Source of the DNA: JBBSGD01 sp038254435
GTDB lineage: Bacteria > Actinomycetota > CADDZG01 > WHSQ01
Direction: 5' to 3'
Length of the DNA stretch: 14,994 bases
Assembly: GCA_038254435.1 (NCBI GenBank)
Contig: JBBSGD010000045.1
Coordinates: 1-14,994 of the forward strand
Shown here: one piece after another, positions 14,275-14,994 of the stretch
How positions within the stretch are numbered: position 1 is the stretch's first letter
Layout: every line of letters starts with the position of its first letter
The notes under the pieces: generated by a model
Database searches by the model: none
The model's input: only the letters and a program-made list of their open reading frames with translations
Told to the model about the DNA's origin: nothing
Program-made: the position numbers and the translations under genes

Positions 14275-14545
14275 GATAGTGCGTCCTGCTCACTGGAACC
14301 TCCCTGACTTTCGAGCGATCCGCACAGTCGGCGCCGTGGACGAAACACACTCCAAAGTGAGGAGTCTGGCATTCTTTCATCAGACAGAAGGGCCGTGAGG
14401 TCTCGATCTTCTCAACCAATCGGCCCCTCGCGTCAGTAGCTGGCGCTGAACGGCGCCGGATGGTCGAATCGTCGGTAGCGGCTGCCCTTTTGATGGTGCA
14501 GGATTGGCGAAGAGCAAAAGCAGCGTGACCACACTAAAGGTCAAC

Positions 14546-14578
14546 TTAGTCCGCACGTTAATCAGTCTAGCGGACTAA
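14546..14578. repeat. inverted repeat TTAGTCCGC / GCGGACTAA
   Basis: Two perfect 9-base arms (14546-14554 and 14570-14578) are separated by 15 bases in an AT-richer patch with no gene. They could be a regulator site or part of a mobile-element end. The flanking 14275-14745 stretch shows no gene I can support. Confidence 0.45.
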
Positions 14579-14744
14579 CGATCAGCCATGAAGGTGCGGT
14601 TGCAGCATTGGGACATGGCTGTGCAGGGTGGTCGGGGCAACCCTGGACCGACACGAAGGGGTGATCGGGCCAGCATCACAGCGATTCCTCTACCGCAGAA
14701 CTGGATGTTGATATTGGATCAACTTGGTGCCTGGAGAATCAGTT

Positions 14745-14873
14745 CTCTTCGCGGCGGCGGACCACCAGGGAGCCAACCCGCTGGAGATCCAGCGCCGTCT
14801 CGGACACCAGGACATCAAGACCACGCTCGGCATCTACGGCCACTGTTTCCTAATGTCGCCTCTCACGAACTAG
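14745..14873 (+). pseudogene. C-terminal scrap of a tyrosine recombinase (phage-type integrase)
   Basis: One frame reads AADHQGANPLEIQRRLGHQD and then IKTTLGIYGHCF, ending at a TAG at 14871-14873. This is the last motif of tyrosine recombinases: the LGH box and, after IKTT, the Tyr of IYGH as the nucleophile. The rest of the protein, including the catalytic Arg residues, is missing upstream. It was probably cut off by rearrangement. Confidence 0.75.
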
Positions 14874-14937
14874 GGACCACCTGAGGGTCGGTTTTCTCAG
14901 AAACTAGGGACCACCCTTCTCATCAACTAGGGACCAC
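14868..14937 (+). repeat. three copies of AACTAGGGACCAC
   Basis: Exact 13-base copies lie at 14868-14880, 14902-14914 and 14925-14937, at intervals of 34 and 23 bases. The first overlaps the stop of the recombinase scrap. Such multiple short terminal repeats are typical of IS21-family ends, where they bind the transposase, and an IstA fragment lies at 12730. The reverse complement starts GTGGTCCC, so if it is an end, the element lay to the left. Confidence 0.55.
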
Positions 14938-14994
14938 TCCGATCCCCGGAAATCCGTGCCCGGCCGGTGCCGCTCGGTACGCGTTGCCAAAGGC

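Noticed and set aside
13015..14280. Target duplication of the IS3 element
   Set aside because: Flanks GAC and GAT differ, and the exact ends are ambiguous by five bases, so no duplication can be claimed.
14588..14884. 98-codon plus-strand frame from ATG
   Set aside because: The tyrosine recombinase motif lies in a different frame, so this one is a shadow.

Overview
The window is high-GC DNA with Shine-Dalgarno-led genes in short operons. It most likely comes from an actinobacterium. A Solirubrobacterales/Thermoleophilia-type host is my best guess, because the secreted lipoprotein at 8878-9591 and the MauE/redoxin cluster behind it look like proteins I associate with that group. This is recollection, not a search. 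No rRNA, tRNA or CRISPR array was recognised.

Layout. (1) 1-3310 holds an intact ketopantoate-reductase-like gene (455-1459) and a small YdeI/OmpD-associated gene (2327-2593, minus). Around them lie decayed C-terminal pieces of serine recombinases (about 240-330, 1620-2080 and 2790-3250), which look like the remains of old integrated elements. (2) 3311-5601 is a run of single genes: an Imm-5-like protein, a GNAT acetyltransferase broken by one extra C in a C-run, a VOC/glyoxalase-fold protein and a group II truncated haemoglobin. (3) 5718-7418 is a regulatory pair, a YCII/DGPF protein followed 6 bp later by a 401-aa ECF42-type sigma factor, with a plausible autoregulated promoter in front. 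(4) 7481-8583 is a dead ISL3-family element with an extra base, a stop codon and an internal deletion.

(5) 8878-12714 is the most interesting part. It is a tight seven-gene plus-strand operon encoding a lipoprotein, a membrane-anchored redoxin without CxxC, a MauE-like membrane protein with a CxCFG motif, a membrane-anchored redoxin with CxxC (MauD-like), a Tat-exported protein with 26 cysteines in about 88 residues, a 66-aa membrane protein and a polytopic membrane protein. MauD and MauE are known to be needed to make the disulfide-rich light chain of methylamine dehydrogenase. The simplest reading is a dedicated oxidative-folding system for the Cys-rich secreted protein. That protein resembles the MADH light chain in layout, but its mature part has a single Trp, so it cannot form tryptophan tryptophylquinone. 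No heavy chain or MauG is present.

(6) 12715-14994 is a pile of mobile DNA: a frameshifted IS21 IstA fragment, a nearly intact IS3-family element (13021-14274, inverted repeats matching at 22 of 26 positions) inserted in or next to it, a C-terminal scrap of a tyrosine recombinase, and three copies of a 13-bp repeat. The Cys-rich operon is therefore bracketed by dead or recent mobile elements on both sides.
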